From assembly GCF_003725295.1 (NCBI RefSeq), contig NZ_QICB01000001.1, positions 248,001-312,000 on the forward strand: a DNA stretch of 64,000 nucleotides. The letters run 5' to 3'. This stretch comes from Slackia faecicanis. GTDB taxonomy: Bacteria; Actinomycetota; Coriobacteriia; Coriobacteriales; Eggerthellaceae. Shown here one piece after another: positions 43,774-50,559 of this stretch; within the stretch, counting starts at the first letter, position 1; the number at the start of each line of letters is the position of its first letter. The notes under the pieces are model-generated. The model did not search any database. It worked only from the letters and a program-made list of their open reading frames with translations, and was not told the DNA's origin. The translations under genes were made by a program, and so were the position numbers.

Positions 43774-43797
43774 GGCCCCTCCTTTCGGGCATGAAAA

Positions 43798-43819
43798 AGC
43801 CGCTCCTATTGGAACGGCT
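43798..43819 (-). terminator. Terminator after the 107-residue phage gene
   Basis: A 9-position stem with one mismatch (AGCCG...CGGCT) with a TTTTT tail on the minus strand, 25 bases after the stop at 43844. Confidence 0.75.
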
Positions 43820-43843
43820 AGAAAAAATGGCGAACGCCATCTG

Positions 43844-44167
43844 TCAGTCGGCGACGTATTCCACGAAATCGCATGTAAGCAATTCATCGTAACGGTCCAT
43901 GGACGATTTGCCGTCGAGCTTCGGCGCATTAAGGAGCTCTTCAAGCGATGGGTAGCGGGCCGAAAGCTGCTTTATGCCGACGCCCGTGCGCATTCCCAAG
44001 GCGTTTATGAAGAAGAATTCGCGGCGCTTTCGCTTTTTGTCGAACTTCTGGTCGATCATGTAATCCTGGCCGTTGTATGTGAACAGCTTTTCATCGTATT
44101 CCTGCATGATCGCGCTTACGAAATCCTCCTTGTCGAAATCGCCGTAATGCTTGACAAGCCTGCCCAT
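43844..44167 (-). CDS. Uncharacterised phage protein, possible immunity partner
   Basis: This 107-residue protein (start MGRLVKHYGDFDKEDFVSAI; later LGMRTGVGIKQLSARYPSLE and LLTCDFVEYVAD) is of unknown family. Its ATG overlaps the stop of the upstream gene in a TAATG junction, so the pair is translationally coupled. The lower GC content and Lys/Tyr/Phe richness differ from chromosomal neighbours. The layout resembles toxin followed by immunity gene, but no immunity family is recognised. Confidence 0.6.
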   Translation of the reverse strand: MGRLVKHYGDFDKEDFVSAIMQEYDEKLFTYNGQDYMIDQKFDKKRKRREFFFINALGMRTGVGIKQLSARYPSLEELLNAPKLDGKSSMDRYDELLTCDFVEYVAD

Positions 44168-44580
44168 TATCCCGCACCCCCTCTGAATCGCACGTACCGC
44201 CTAACCGAATAAGCCGCATTGCGCTCGCTTCTGCTCATTTTCCTGGGATCGCCGCGCAGCAGATTCCCCTCGTCATCATAGCTGATGCCGTGGGCGTGTA
44301 TGCCCATTCCTTTATGGTCCTGATAATCTACCTGCTTGTACGCCTTGCCGTCAGAGCCGATGTACGAAAGAGAGTGGAGCTTGCCCGTATCCTTGTCCAC
44401 CGTCGCGTAAACACGCCCTGGAATCATCGACTCGACGGGGGCCTTCTTCGCTCTGCCTTCTCTTGGGGCAACTATCTTGACTCTTCCGAGGGGCGCCATC
44501 GCCGACGCGTATTCGTCGCCGTAAACGTTGGCTTTGCCGTTGAGCTTGTAGAAGCCGCTCGACGCCACGCGACCTCCCAT
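44167..44580 (-). CDS. Uncharacterised phage protein, possible polymorphic-toxin-like domain
   Basis: This 137-residue protein begins MGGRVASSGFYKLNGKANVY, with a C-terminal half KLHSLSYIGSDGKAYKQVDY followed by QDHKGMGIHAHG. This His- and Asp-rich motif pattern recalls C-terminal domains of polymorphic toxins carried in phage head operons. It starts one base after the TAG of a frameshifted phage gene and is coupled to the following 107-residue gene. The function is an inference; only the phage-like context is clear. Confidence 0.5.
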   Translation of the reverse strand: MGGRVASSGFYKLNGKANVYGDEYASAMAPLGRVKIVAPREGRAKKAPVESMIPGRVYATVDKDTGKLHSLSYIGSDGKAYKQVDYQDHKGMGIHAHGISYDDEGNLLRGDPRKMSRSERNAAYSVRRYVRFRGGAG

Positions 44581-44581
44581 C

Positions 44582-44824
44582 TAGACCTTCTTCCCCGTCT
44601 TCCAGTCGTACCCGCGCTTCTTGAGGGCGCGCGGCCTGCGTCGACTCGTTGTCCTCGTGGCCCCTGGCGGCCTTCATCATCTGCTCGACGGCGGTAGGCC
44701 GCCTCAGCTCGCCGCCAGCGACCTTGCGGGCATACTCGGCGCGGGCCGACTCCCGCCTTGCCTGGCACTCTTTCCCCGCGGCGGCCGCCTCCTTCTCGAA
44801 CCTCCTGTGCTGCCTCTCGGTCAT
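44582..44824 (-). pseudogene. Frameshifted small phage protein
   Basis: ATG at 44824 opens MTERQHRRFEKEAAAAGKEC, a helical charged protein, in frame to ARGHEDNESTQAA. The natural ending RALKKRGYDWKTGKKV then a TAG at 44582-44584 lies in a different frame. Restoring two bases in the short GC-alternating tract near 44640 would rejoin the parts into a protein of about 80 residues. Family not recognised. Confidence 0.55.
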
Positions 44825-44885
44825 GCCGTACGGCCGCTGGAGGCCATGGGCGGCGCGAGGCCATCGACGCTAAAATCATCAACTA

Positions 44886-44904
44886 GTACGGAAAAGTTCC
44901 GCAC
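44886..44904. promoter_or_regulatory. Inverted repeat upstream of the DUF1778 gene
   Basis: CGGAA-AAG-TTCCG with partly matching outer bases, 37-55 bases before the antitoxin start. RHH antitoxins usually repress their own promoter at such palindromes. Confidence 0.4.
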
Positions 44905-44940
44905 AATTAAGAAAAGAAGTCTCGACGAAAGGAGAAAGAC

Positions 44941-45219
44941 ATGCCCGCCCTGACGGAAAAACAGGAAAAACAATGCCGCATGGACGTCCGGCTCACGCAA
45001 TCGCAAAGAGACGCTTACGAGCGCGCGGCGGCGCTGAAAGGCCAGAGCCTCACCCAATGGGCCACTACGCACCTCGACAAAAACGCCCGTTTCGATATCG
45101 ACACGGCCACGACGACCTTTCTTTCCCCCGAAGCTTTCGACTCGTTCTGCGCGATGCTCGAGGCTCCTATGCCGGAAGCCATGCAAGAGCTCCTCGCCCG
45201 CAAGGCGGTCTGGGAATGA
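44941..45219 (+). CDS. DUF1778 (TacA-type) ribbon-helix-helix antitoxin
   Basis: This 92-residue protein has an RHH domain in the first 50 residues (DVRLTQSQRDAYERAAALKG then SLTQWATTHLD) and a C-terminal toxin-binding tail with FLSPEAFDSFCAML. DUF1778 antitoxins normally neutralise a GNAT acetyltransferase toxin that acetylates aminoacyl-tRNA, encoded just downstream with an overlap. AAAGGAG lies seven bases before the ATG. Here the overlapping toxin start exists but the toxin is cut short. Confidence 0.88.
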   Translation: MPALTEKQEKQCRMDVRLTQSQRDAYERAAALKGQSLTQWATTHLDKNARFDIDTATTTFLSPEAFDSFCAMLEAPMPEAMQELLARKAVWE

Positions 45220-45260
45220 CGAATTTCACCAAGCCCGTACAGCTCGATCCAGGAATATGA
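45216..45260 (+). pseudogene. Stub of the TacT-type GNAT toxin
   Basis: An ATG overlaps the antitoxin stop (ATGA) and reads MTNFTKPVQLDPGI before a TGA. The opening is like that of GNAT toxins of this module, but no acetyltransferase sequence follows in any frame. The toxin is therefore lost by deletion. Confidence 0.55.
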
Positions 45261-45400
45261 TTGCCGGGATTTCTCCTTCCCGCAGCCCGCCCTGCCGCGA
45301 CCCTGTTCCATGCGGCCCGCTCCCCGCACCTCCGATCGGGCCGCCATGAACCCCCTTTCCTCCTCTCGGAAATGGGGATCCCACGGACGGGAAAAGGGCC

Positions 45401-45428
45401 TTGCGCCCCGCTTTCAGGAGCGTATAAT
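45401..45428 (+). promoter_or_regulatory. Promoter of a candidate small RNA
   Basis: TTGCGC (45401-45406) and TATAAT (45423-45428) with a 16-base spacer, in a stretch with no protein gene downstream on this strand. Confidence 0.6.
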
Positions 45429-45434
45429 GAAGAC

Positions 45435-45555
45435 ATCCTTTCGAAGACCTCGAGCGTTTTTAAAACGTCCGGTCTCGACCCTCTCCGGGCCTTGCCTTGA
45501 TTCTCCGGAGGGGTACGGAAAGCCCCGGCGCCTTTCGAGGAGCCGGGGCTTTTCC
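45435..45555 (+). ncRNA. Candidate small RNA of about 120 bases
   Basis: The stretch lies between a good promoter (45401-45428) and an intrinsic terminator (AAGCCCCGGC with its complement, then TTTT, at 45520-45553). It is GC-rich and can fold an inner stem from CCTCTCCGG (about 45480) with CCGGAGGGG (about 45505). A short in-frame peptide would run through the terminator, so it is unlikely to be coding. No known RNA family is recognised. Confidence 0.45.
45520..45553 (+). terminator. Intrinsic terminator of the candidate small RNA
   Basis: AAGCCCCGGC (45520-45529) pairs with GCCGGGGCTT (45542-45551) and TTTT follows. Confidence 0.8.
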
Positions 45556-45639
45556 ATTCCCTGAGCGAAAAACGCGCGCTGCGGATCCGAGGGTTGCGTT
45601 TCGGGTTATGTTTCAAAAAAGTGTGTCCCGCCGGATCAT

Positions 45640-45891
45640 TCACCGCCTGTAGTTCGTGGGCATGTGGAACTCCTCCCAGACTATGCCGGCGCCGTATTCG
45701 TCCGCAGCCCCGCCCTGCCGCCCCGACTCCTCCGACGCGGCCGCGAACAGGCCGTCCACGTCGTCGTCCGTCGGCATGACGCCGAGGATCTCGGCGAGGC
45801 GGGAGGAATCGCCCTGGAAGTTCTTCACGAACTCCTGGTCGAGGGCGGCGTTGACGGCCGCCGCGTTGGTGGTGTTTGCGAGTACTGCCAT
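45640..45891 (-). pseudogene. Phage major capsid protein remnant
   Basis: This 83-residue frame starts at ATG 45891 with AGGAG six bases upstream, right after the scaffold gene. The first 38 residues (MAVLANTTNAAAVNAALDQE, then FVKNFQGDSSRLAEILGV) resemble the N-terminus of siphophage capsid proteins. The rest (DDDVDGLFAAASEESG to WEEFHMPTNYRR) is short and ends early. A normal capsid is about 300 residues, so this looks like an internal deletion joining the start to a later part. Confidence 0.5.
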
Positions 45892-45899
45892 TGTCTCTC

Positions 45900-46424
45900 C
45901 TATCGGTACAGGTCGATGTGCTCGGCGCGCGCCATGACGCGGGCGAGCGGGTCTTTGATCGCTTCGATGGACTCGGTCGTGATCGCGGGGGCCGCGTTCG
46001 CCCCGCCGTCCGTGACGGACGGGTAGAGGCTGCGGGCGGCGTAGGACACGGCGAGCTTGTCGGCGTTCGCGGCGATCGCGTCGGCGTCGTCGCCCGCCAT
46101 CGCGGCGAGGATTTCGGCGTCGACGCCCTTCTCGGCGGCGATGCGCGACACCGCGAGCTGGCGGTTGGCCCCCGCGAGGTCGGCTTCGGCCTTGTCGGCG
46201 CGGGCCTTGGCCTCGTCCGCCGCCGCCTGGGCGTCTGCCTGCTGCTGCGCGAGCGCGTCGTACGCCCTGGCCTTCTCCGCGTTGGCCTTGCTGCGGCTCT
46301 CCCACTTGCGCGAGGTCTCGAGAAGCGCGTCGTACTTGGCCTGCAGCGCGTCGTAATCGCGCTCCGTGGCGTTCTGCTCCGTCTCCGCCGCCTCGGTGGC
46401 GGCGGTGGTGGCGTCCTCGGCCAT
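45900..46424 (-). CDS. Phage scaffolding protein
   Basis: This 174-residue, strongly helical protein has an Ala/Glu/Lys-rich coiled coil (about residues 20-100, ARAYDALAQQQADAQAAADE) and a C-terminal helical tail. It lies immediately before the capsid remnant, which is the conserved head-gene order minor head protein-scaffold-capsid. AAGGGGG lies four bases before the ATG at 46424. Scaffold proteins guide procapsid assembly. Confidence 0.75.
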   Translation of the reverse strand: MAEDATTAATEAAETEQNATERDYDALQAKYDALLETSRKWESRSKANAEKARAYDALAQQQADAQAAADEAKARADKAEADLAGANRQLAVSRIAAEKGVDAEILAAMAGDDADAIAANADKLAVSYAARSLYPSVTDGGANAAPAITTESIEAIKDPLARVMARAEHIDLYR

Positions 46425-46481
46425 ATGGCCCCCTTCCTGCGCCGTGCGGCGCGTCGTTTTCGCCCGTGCGGGCATGGAAAA

Positions 46482-46499
46482 GGCCGCCCGGAGGCGGCC
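46482..46499 (-). terminator. Hairpin upstream of the scaffold gene
   Basis: GGCCGCC and GGCGGCC arms with a 4-base loop, followed on the minus strand by TTTT. It is the second hairpin after the tRNA-Leu gene. Confidence 0.6.
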
Positions 46500-46506
46500 C
46501 GTGTAT

Positions 46507-46528
46507 GAAAAAGCCCCGTGCGGGGCTT
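46507..46528 (-). terminator. Terminator of tRNA-Leu
   Basis: AAGCCCCG (46511-46518) pairs with CGGGGCTT (46521-46528). The minus-strand tail is TTTTTC, 15 bases after the tRNA CCA end. Confidence 0.8.
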
Positions 46529-46542
46529 GATTCCCGATAATG

Positions 46543-46627
46543 TGGTCGGGGCGGCGGGATTCGAACCCGCACGGACGATGCCCACGGCGTTCTGAGAGCC
46601 GCGCGTCTGCCTTTCCGCCACGCCCCG
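46543..46627 (-). tRNA. tRNA-Leu (anticodon CAG), inside the prophage remnant
   Basis: An 85-base class II tRNA with encoded CCA. The acceptor CGGGGCG/CGCCCCG has seven pairs. D-arm TGGCGG...GACGCG is of the leucine type. Anticodon loop CTCAGAA gives CAG, although the top anticodon-stem position is a T-C mismatch. The variable arm GGGC/GTCC and T arm GCGGGTTCGAATCCCGC are normal. It lies between phage minor head and scaffold genes, so it may be phage-borne or a former integration site. Confidence 0.88.
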
Positions 46628-46645
46628 GTATGGTGTATAATCAAA

Positions 46646-46782
46646 GCGAGCTAATTAGTTCAGACAAACGCCGGAGGCCGCCCTGGTAATTGAGCCGGGG
46701 AAAGGAGCGCCGGCGTTTGCGATATATCGGCTATAATGAAAGCAGGCCCCCGATATCACCCATTGGTGATATCGGGGGCCTT
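46646..46782 (+). ncRNA. Candidate structured RNA between tRNA-Leu and the minor head gene
   Basis: TATAAT at 46636-46641 precedes a nested structure. A 10-bp outer stem CAAACGCCGG (46665-46674) pairs with CCGGCGTTTG (46710-46719), enclosing CCCTGG/CCGGGG (46681-46686 with 46695-46700). A second TATAAT lies at 46732-46737. The large hairpin at 46745-46780 would end the transcript. No -35 and no known family are evident, and the symmetric stems could also act on the minus strand. Confidence 0.35.
46745..46780. terminator. Perfect 16-bp hairpin after the minor head gene
   Basis: GGCCCCCGATATCACC pairs perfectly with its complement across CATT, starting one base after the minus-strand stop at 46781. 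Tails on both strands are only weakly T-rich. Confidence 0.65.
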
Positions 46783-48025
46783 ACCTTATGAAGCGATAAA
46801 GCCCCGTCGAATCTATGATGTAGACCCGTCCGCGTCGAAAGCTCCTGCTTCTTCTCAGATGGCCGACAAGCTCATCGTCGTCAATCGCTCCTGCGGAATT
46901 GTCGAAGCATACGTATCTTGCATTCTTCTTTTTGCTTGTATTCTTCAAATAGCCGTTAATCGTGTTGTAGCTCGTCGCGCTTTCGAGCGTCTTGATCTCG
47001 TATCCGTTTTCGAAATCGGCGAGACCCACATGCTGGACGAAGCCCGTCAAGGGGTCGATGTAATCCGTTGAATCTTTTACGAAATTCGTTGCAACGCCGA
47101 ACGCCCTAAGCCTATTTGCCGTAGCAATCTCTTGAGGACGCTCTTTGCGGGTTTCGTCTTCCAGACCAGTCGAATCAAACGTGATTTTGGGAATATCTCC
47201 CGTATGCAGCCAACGCCAGTCGCGCGTTTCGATTTCGCGCATGACCCTTGCGTTCTCGAAACGCCTGTAACGCTCCGAATCGTTGCCCCCCCCTTGTACT
47301 CGGCTCGCTCGGCCTTGGTCATCCGTTCCCACTCTGCGCGGAAATCCGAATCGCTCCTAGCCGTCTTCCGGCACTCGCTCCACCGCTCGTACATGCCGTC
47401 CGGGTCGTAGCCCTCTATCTGCTCGGACGCAGGCAGGCCCTTGAAGCCCGGCACGACGACGCAATCGCAGTGCTCGTGGAAGGCATGGGCATGTCCCGCC
47501 GTCTGCTCGCTTCGGTAGACGAACCCGCGCGAGCTGAGCATGAAGCAGAACGGGCACGTCTCGCGACCGCTCGGCACGCGGGCGTAGCGCAAGGTCGTTA
47601 CGGTGGCAGTTGCGCTCCATGTTCTCGAAGGCGCTTCGCTTGATGTAGTAGCGGGTCAAGTCCGCGACATCGCGCCTGAACGCGTCGGTGTCGCCTTCGA
47701 CGAGCTTGCGCGCGGCGTATCTCACGCCGTCGTCCACCATCTTCGCGGGTATCGCGTCTTCGATTCTCGCGTCGACGTCGATGCCGTGTTCGCGAACGGC
47801 TATCTCCTCGAACAGATCGAGCGCGAGTTCTGATGCCTGGTCTCCGAATGCGTGCAAAGCCGAATCCACCGCGTCTATCGCCTCTTCGCGCAATTCGGCG
47901 ACCGATATGCCTGGGTTCTCTTCGACGATCGCGCGGATGAACTCGTCGACGAACAAGAACGCCGCCTGGCCGAGGTCGCCTAGCTCGGCGCGGTACCTAT
48001 CGAGCCTCGCCTGCGATATCGCCAT
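46781..48025 (-). pseudogene. Phage minor head protein with C-terminal nuclease-toxin-like domain, broken by two frameshifts
   Basis: Three frames join into one protein of about 410 residues. Part 1 (48025 to about 47595) is helical and ends NMERNCHRND. Part 2 (to about 47290) has RYARVPSGRETCPFCFMLSS and HAFHEHCDCVVVPGF, the zinc-type core of SPP1-like minor head proteins. Part 3 carries GLADFENGYEIKTLESATSY and NTINGYLKNTSKKKNARYVC, resembling CdiA C-terminal nuclease toxins. The first break is an extra base near 47593. The second is a run of eight G (minus strand, 47286-47293) where nine would restore the frame. Confidence 0.7.
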
Positions 48026-48743
48026 CGGTCACCTGCCGTTCACGCTGCGCTCTGCTCTGGATGAGCGCGGCCTGGGCCGAAGCGGCCGCCGCGCCCTGGG
48101 CCTGGCTGCGGCGCAGTTGGCTGCGGATGCTCTCCACCTCGGTGGGCGTGAAGCCCATGTTGGCCAGGAACTCGCGCGTCTGGGCGAAGCCGTCCATCAC
48201 GCTCGCGACCTTGACCATCGCGTCGGCCGTGGCGGCGAGGCTGGGTCGCATCGGGTTCTTGAAGTTCGGCACGACGGACAGCTGCTCGTCGGTCAGGCCG
48301 TCCAGCGTCGTGTTGTTCCCCACGGCCACCGCCATGAGCGCGACGTTGCGCATGGCCTCGCGGTTGCTCTCGATGCAGTCCTCTGCGGCGATGCAGATGT
48401 CCTCGCGCTGGGCGGCGATGGCCTCGGCGCTCGCGGGGTTGTCCTGGACGATTCCCAGGGAGTTCAGCGGCACGCCCGTGGCCCCGCTGAAAAGCTTGGC
48501 GTAGGTCTGGATGCTGTCGATGTATGGCTGCGGCGACGCGCTCTGGATGCGCCTGTAGTCGGGCGACTGCCCGTTCTTGTCGCGCGTGCCCATGAACAGC
48601 GAGCCGACCATCACCGACCACTTGGCCTCGGACATGGCCTTGAACTGCTGGTCGGTCAGGCCGAGCAGCACGTCCTTGGGCGTGGCGTAGAGCGCGCCCG
48701 ACGCGGCCATGTGCCGCATGGTGCGCTCAACCTCGTCCTCGTA
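47997..48743 (-). pseudogene. Phage portal protein, C-terminal remnant
   Basis: The frame is open from 48743, just after a stop, and reads DEVERTMRHMAASGALYATP then KDVLLGLTD, typical of the second half of SPP1 Gp6-type portal proteins (about 248 of about 480 residues). The upstream half is gone and the chromosomal gpsA gene ends only 20 bases away, so this is a deletion junction at the edge of the prophage remnant. The end overlaps the minor head gene by 29 bases, as in intact phages. Confidence 0.75.
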
Positions 48744-48762
48744 TCAAAGGAAATATGCTCGC

Positions 48763-49758
48763 TTAGTAGAACTCAGGCTTGAGCGAACGGTCGAACAGGG
48801 CGGCCGCGGCGACCTTCGGATCGACGCCTTCCCACAAGACGCTGCGGACCATGCTCGTGATGGGAAGCTCGACCTCGCGCGCATCCGCCAGAGCGCCGAG
48901 GGTCTTGCAGGCGAGCGCTCCTTCGACCACCATGTGGGTTTCGGCCTTGTACTGCTCGAGCGTCGTACCCTGGGCCATGCGATAACCGAACGTGCGATTG
49001 CGGGAATGCTCGCTCGTGCAGGTGGCGATCAGGTCGCCCACGCCGGCAAGGCCCAGACACGTCATGGCCGAACCGCCGCACGCCTCCACGAGCCTGCTCA
49101 TTTCGGCCAAGCCGCGCGTCATGATGAGCGCGGCGGTGTTGTCGCCCATGCCGAAGCCGTACGCGGCGCCCACGGCGATCGCGATGACGTTTTTGAAGGC
49201 GGCACACACCTCGGCGCCCACGATATCGTCGCTGACGTAGGTTCGAAACGTCTCCGTGGCGAACAGGTCCTGGAAAAACAGCGCCGTATCGGCCCCGGAC
49301 GACGCGATCACCGTTCCCGACGCGATTCCCTTGACCACCTCTTCGGCGTGGTTGGGGCCGGTCAGCGCGGCGATGCGGTCGCGTCCGCCCAGCTCTTCTT
49401 CGAAAATCTCGACCGGCAAAAAACCCGTTTCCGCCTCGACGCCCTTCGAGCAGATCGCGATCGGCGTATCGGGGCCGATGAACGGCGCGATGTCTCGCGC
49501 CGCTTGGCGCAGGATGGACGACGGCGTGACCACCACGACGGCTTGGGCTTCCGCCAGCGCGCGTTCGTGGCTCGACGTGGCGCTCACGTTGCCGCCGAGC
49601 ACCGCATCCGTCAGATAGCGCGGATTGCGATGATTGTCATTGATGCCCGCGCACACTTCTTCCTTGCGCGCCCACAGCACCGCATCGTGGCCCGCCGTGG
49701 CAAGCACGTTGGCAAGCGCCGTTCCCCACGAACCGGCTCCGATAACCGCAACCTTCAT
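48763..49758 (-). CDS. gpsA: NAD(P)-dependent glycerol-3-phosphate dehydrogenase
   Basis: This 331-residue enzyme makes sn-glycerol 3-phosphate from dihydroxyacetone phosphate for phospholipid synthesis. The Rossmann motif VAVIGAGSWGTALANVLA is at the N-terminus, with LTGPNHAEEVVKGI, the catalytic Lys in AAFKNVIAIAVGAAYG and GLAGVGDLIATCTS further on. AAGGGAG lies five bases before the ATG at 49758. It follows plsY, so the dehydrogenase and the acyltransferase that uses its product are cotranscribed. Its 3' end abuts the prophage remnant. Confidence 0.96.
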   Translation of the reverse strand: MKVAVIGAGSWGTALANVLATAGHDAVLWARKEEVCAGINDNHRNPRYLTDAVLGGNVSATSSHERALAEAQAVVVVTPSSILRQAARDIAPFIGPDTPIAICSKGVEAETGFLPVEIFEEELGGRDRIAALTGPNHAEEVVKGIASGTVIASSGADTALFFQDLFATETFRTYVSDDIVGAEVCAAFKNVIAIAVGAAYGFGMGDNTAALIMTRGLAEMSRLVEACGGSAMTCLGLAGVGDLIATCTSEHSRNRTFGYRMAQGTTLEQYKAETHMVVEGALACKTLGALADAREVELPITSMVRSVLWEGVDPKVAAAALFDRSLKPEFY

Positions 49759-49861
49759 GACAGCTCCCTTCATCGCGCACAAGGCGCGCTCTTGCGTCGC
49801 TGGATTCCAGCGCCTCGGCCCGACGAGCGCGGCCGGGACGGCATTCCGACGCGACAACGAC

Positions 49862-49887
49862 GAAAGCGCCCCTTGCGAGGCGCTTTC
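49862..49887 (-). other. Intergenic hairpin between plsY and gpsA
   Basis: GAAAGCGCC pairs with GGCGCTTTC across an 8-base loop without a T-run. It may be a processing or stabilising element within the operon. Confidence 0.5.
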
Positions 49888-49905
49888 CTTCGAACAGGCT
49901 TCGCG

Positions 49906-50553
49906 TTAAGCCTGGCGTTTCTTCGCGCCGATGCGCGATTCGGTTCCTGCCGCCAAACGCTTGATGTTGGCGCGATGGGCCCACACCACGGTGGCGCCCG
50001 TCAGGCCGTACAGCACGATAGCCGGCCACTGCCCCCAATACAGGAAGCAGGCGATGGCCGGACACAGCGCCGCCGAGGCGATCGAGCCCACGGACACGTA
50101 GCGCGTGATCAGCACGAGCGGCGCGAAAATGCAGAAGACCTCGATAAAGGCCCCCAGCGGGCCGAAGGTCATGCACAGCGCGCCGATGGCGACCGCGATG
50201 CCCTTGCCGCCGCGAAAGCCCAGCCACGGGCTGAAAATGTGGCCCAGCGTACAGCCCGCCGTGGCGATGGCGCCCATCAAAACGGATCCGATCGACGCAT
50301 CGGAGGCCAGCAGGTTCATGGCGGCAAGGCCCAAAGCGCCCGAAACAAGGCCCTTGCCGAAGTCGAGCAGAAACACGGCGACGCCGCCCGCCTTGCCCAT
50401 CGTGCGCATGGCATTGGTGGTGCCGATATTGCCCGACCCGTGCTCGCGGATGTCGGTGTGGTACACGACCTTGGAAATGATCAGGCCCCAAGGAATCGAG
50501 CCCAGCAAAAACGATACGGCGAAAACGCCGAGAGCGACCGCTACATCAGGCAT
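49906..50553 (-). CDS. plsY: Acyl-phosphate:glycerol-3-phosphate acyltransferase
   Basis: This 215-residue membrane enzyme adds the first acyl chain to glycerol 3-phosphate using acyl phosphate. Conserved loops are visible: GSIPWGLIISKVVY, GSGNIGTTNAMRTMG and FRGGKGIAVAIGAL. About seven hydrophobic segments are present. It starts seven bases after the der stop and precedes gpsA, which supplies its substrate. Confidence 0.95.
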   Translation of the reverse strand: MPDVAVALGVFAVSFLLGSIPWGLIISKVVYHTDIREHGSGNIGTTNAMRTMGKAGGVAVFLLDFGKGLVSGALGLAAMNLLASDASIGSVLMGAIATAGCTLGHIFSPWLGFRGGKGIAVAIGALCMTFGPLGAFIEVFCIFAPLVLITRYVSVGSIASAALCPAIACFLYWGQWPAIVLYGLTGATVVWAHRANIKRLAAGTESRIGAKKRQA

Positions 50554-50559
50554 GACGAA

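Noticed and set aside
42976-43944. A 322-codon minus-strand frame spanning the small-gene cluster
   Set aside because: It passes through a strong terminator hairpin and two other genes. Only a short internal part beginning at 43773 has gene-like start signals.
45430-45564. A 44-codon peptide starting at the ATG beside the 45423 TATAAT
   Set aside because: The start would lie at or before the transcription start and the frame runs through the terminator stem, so an RNA is more likely than a peptide.
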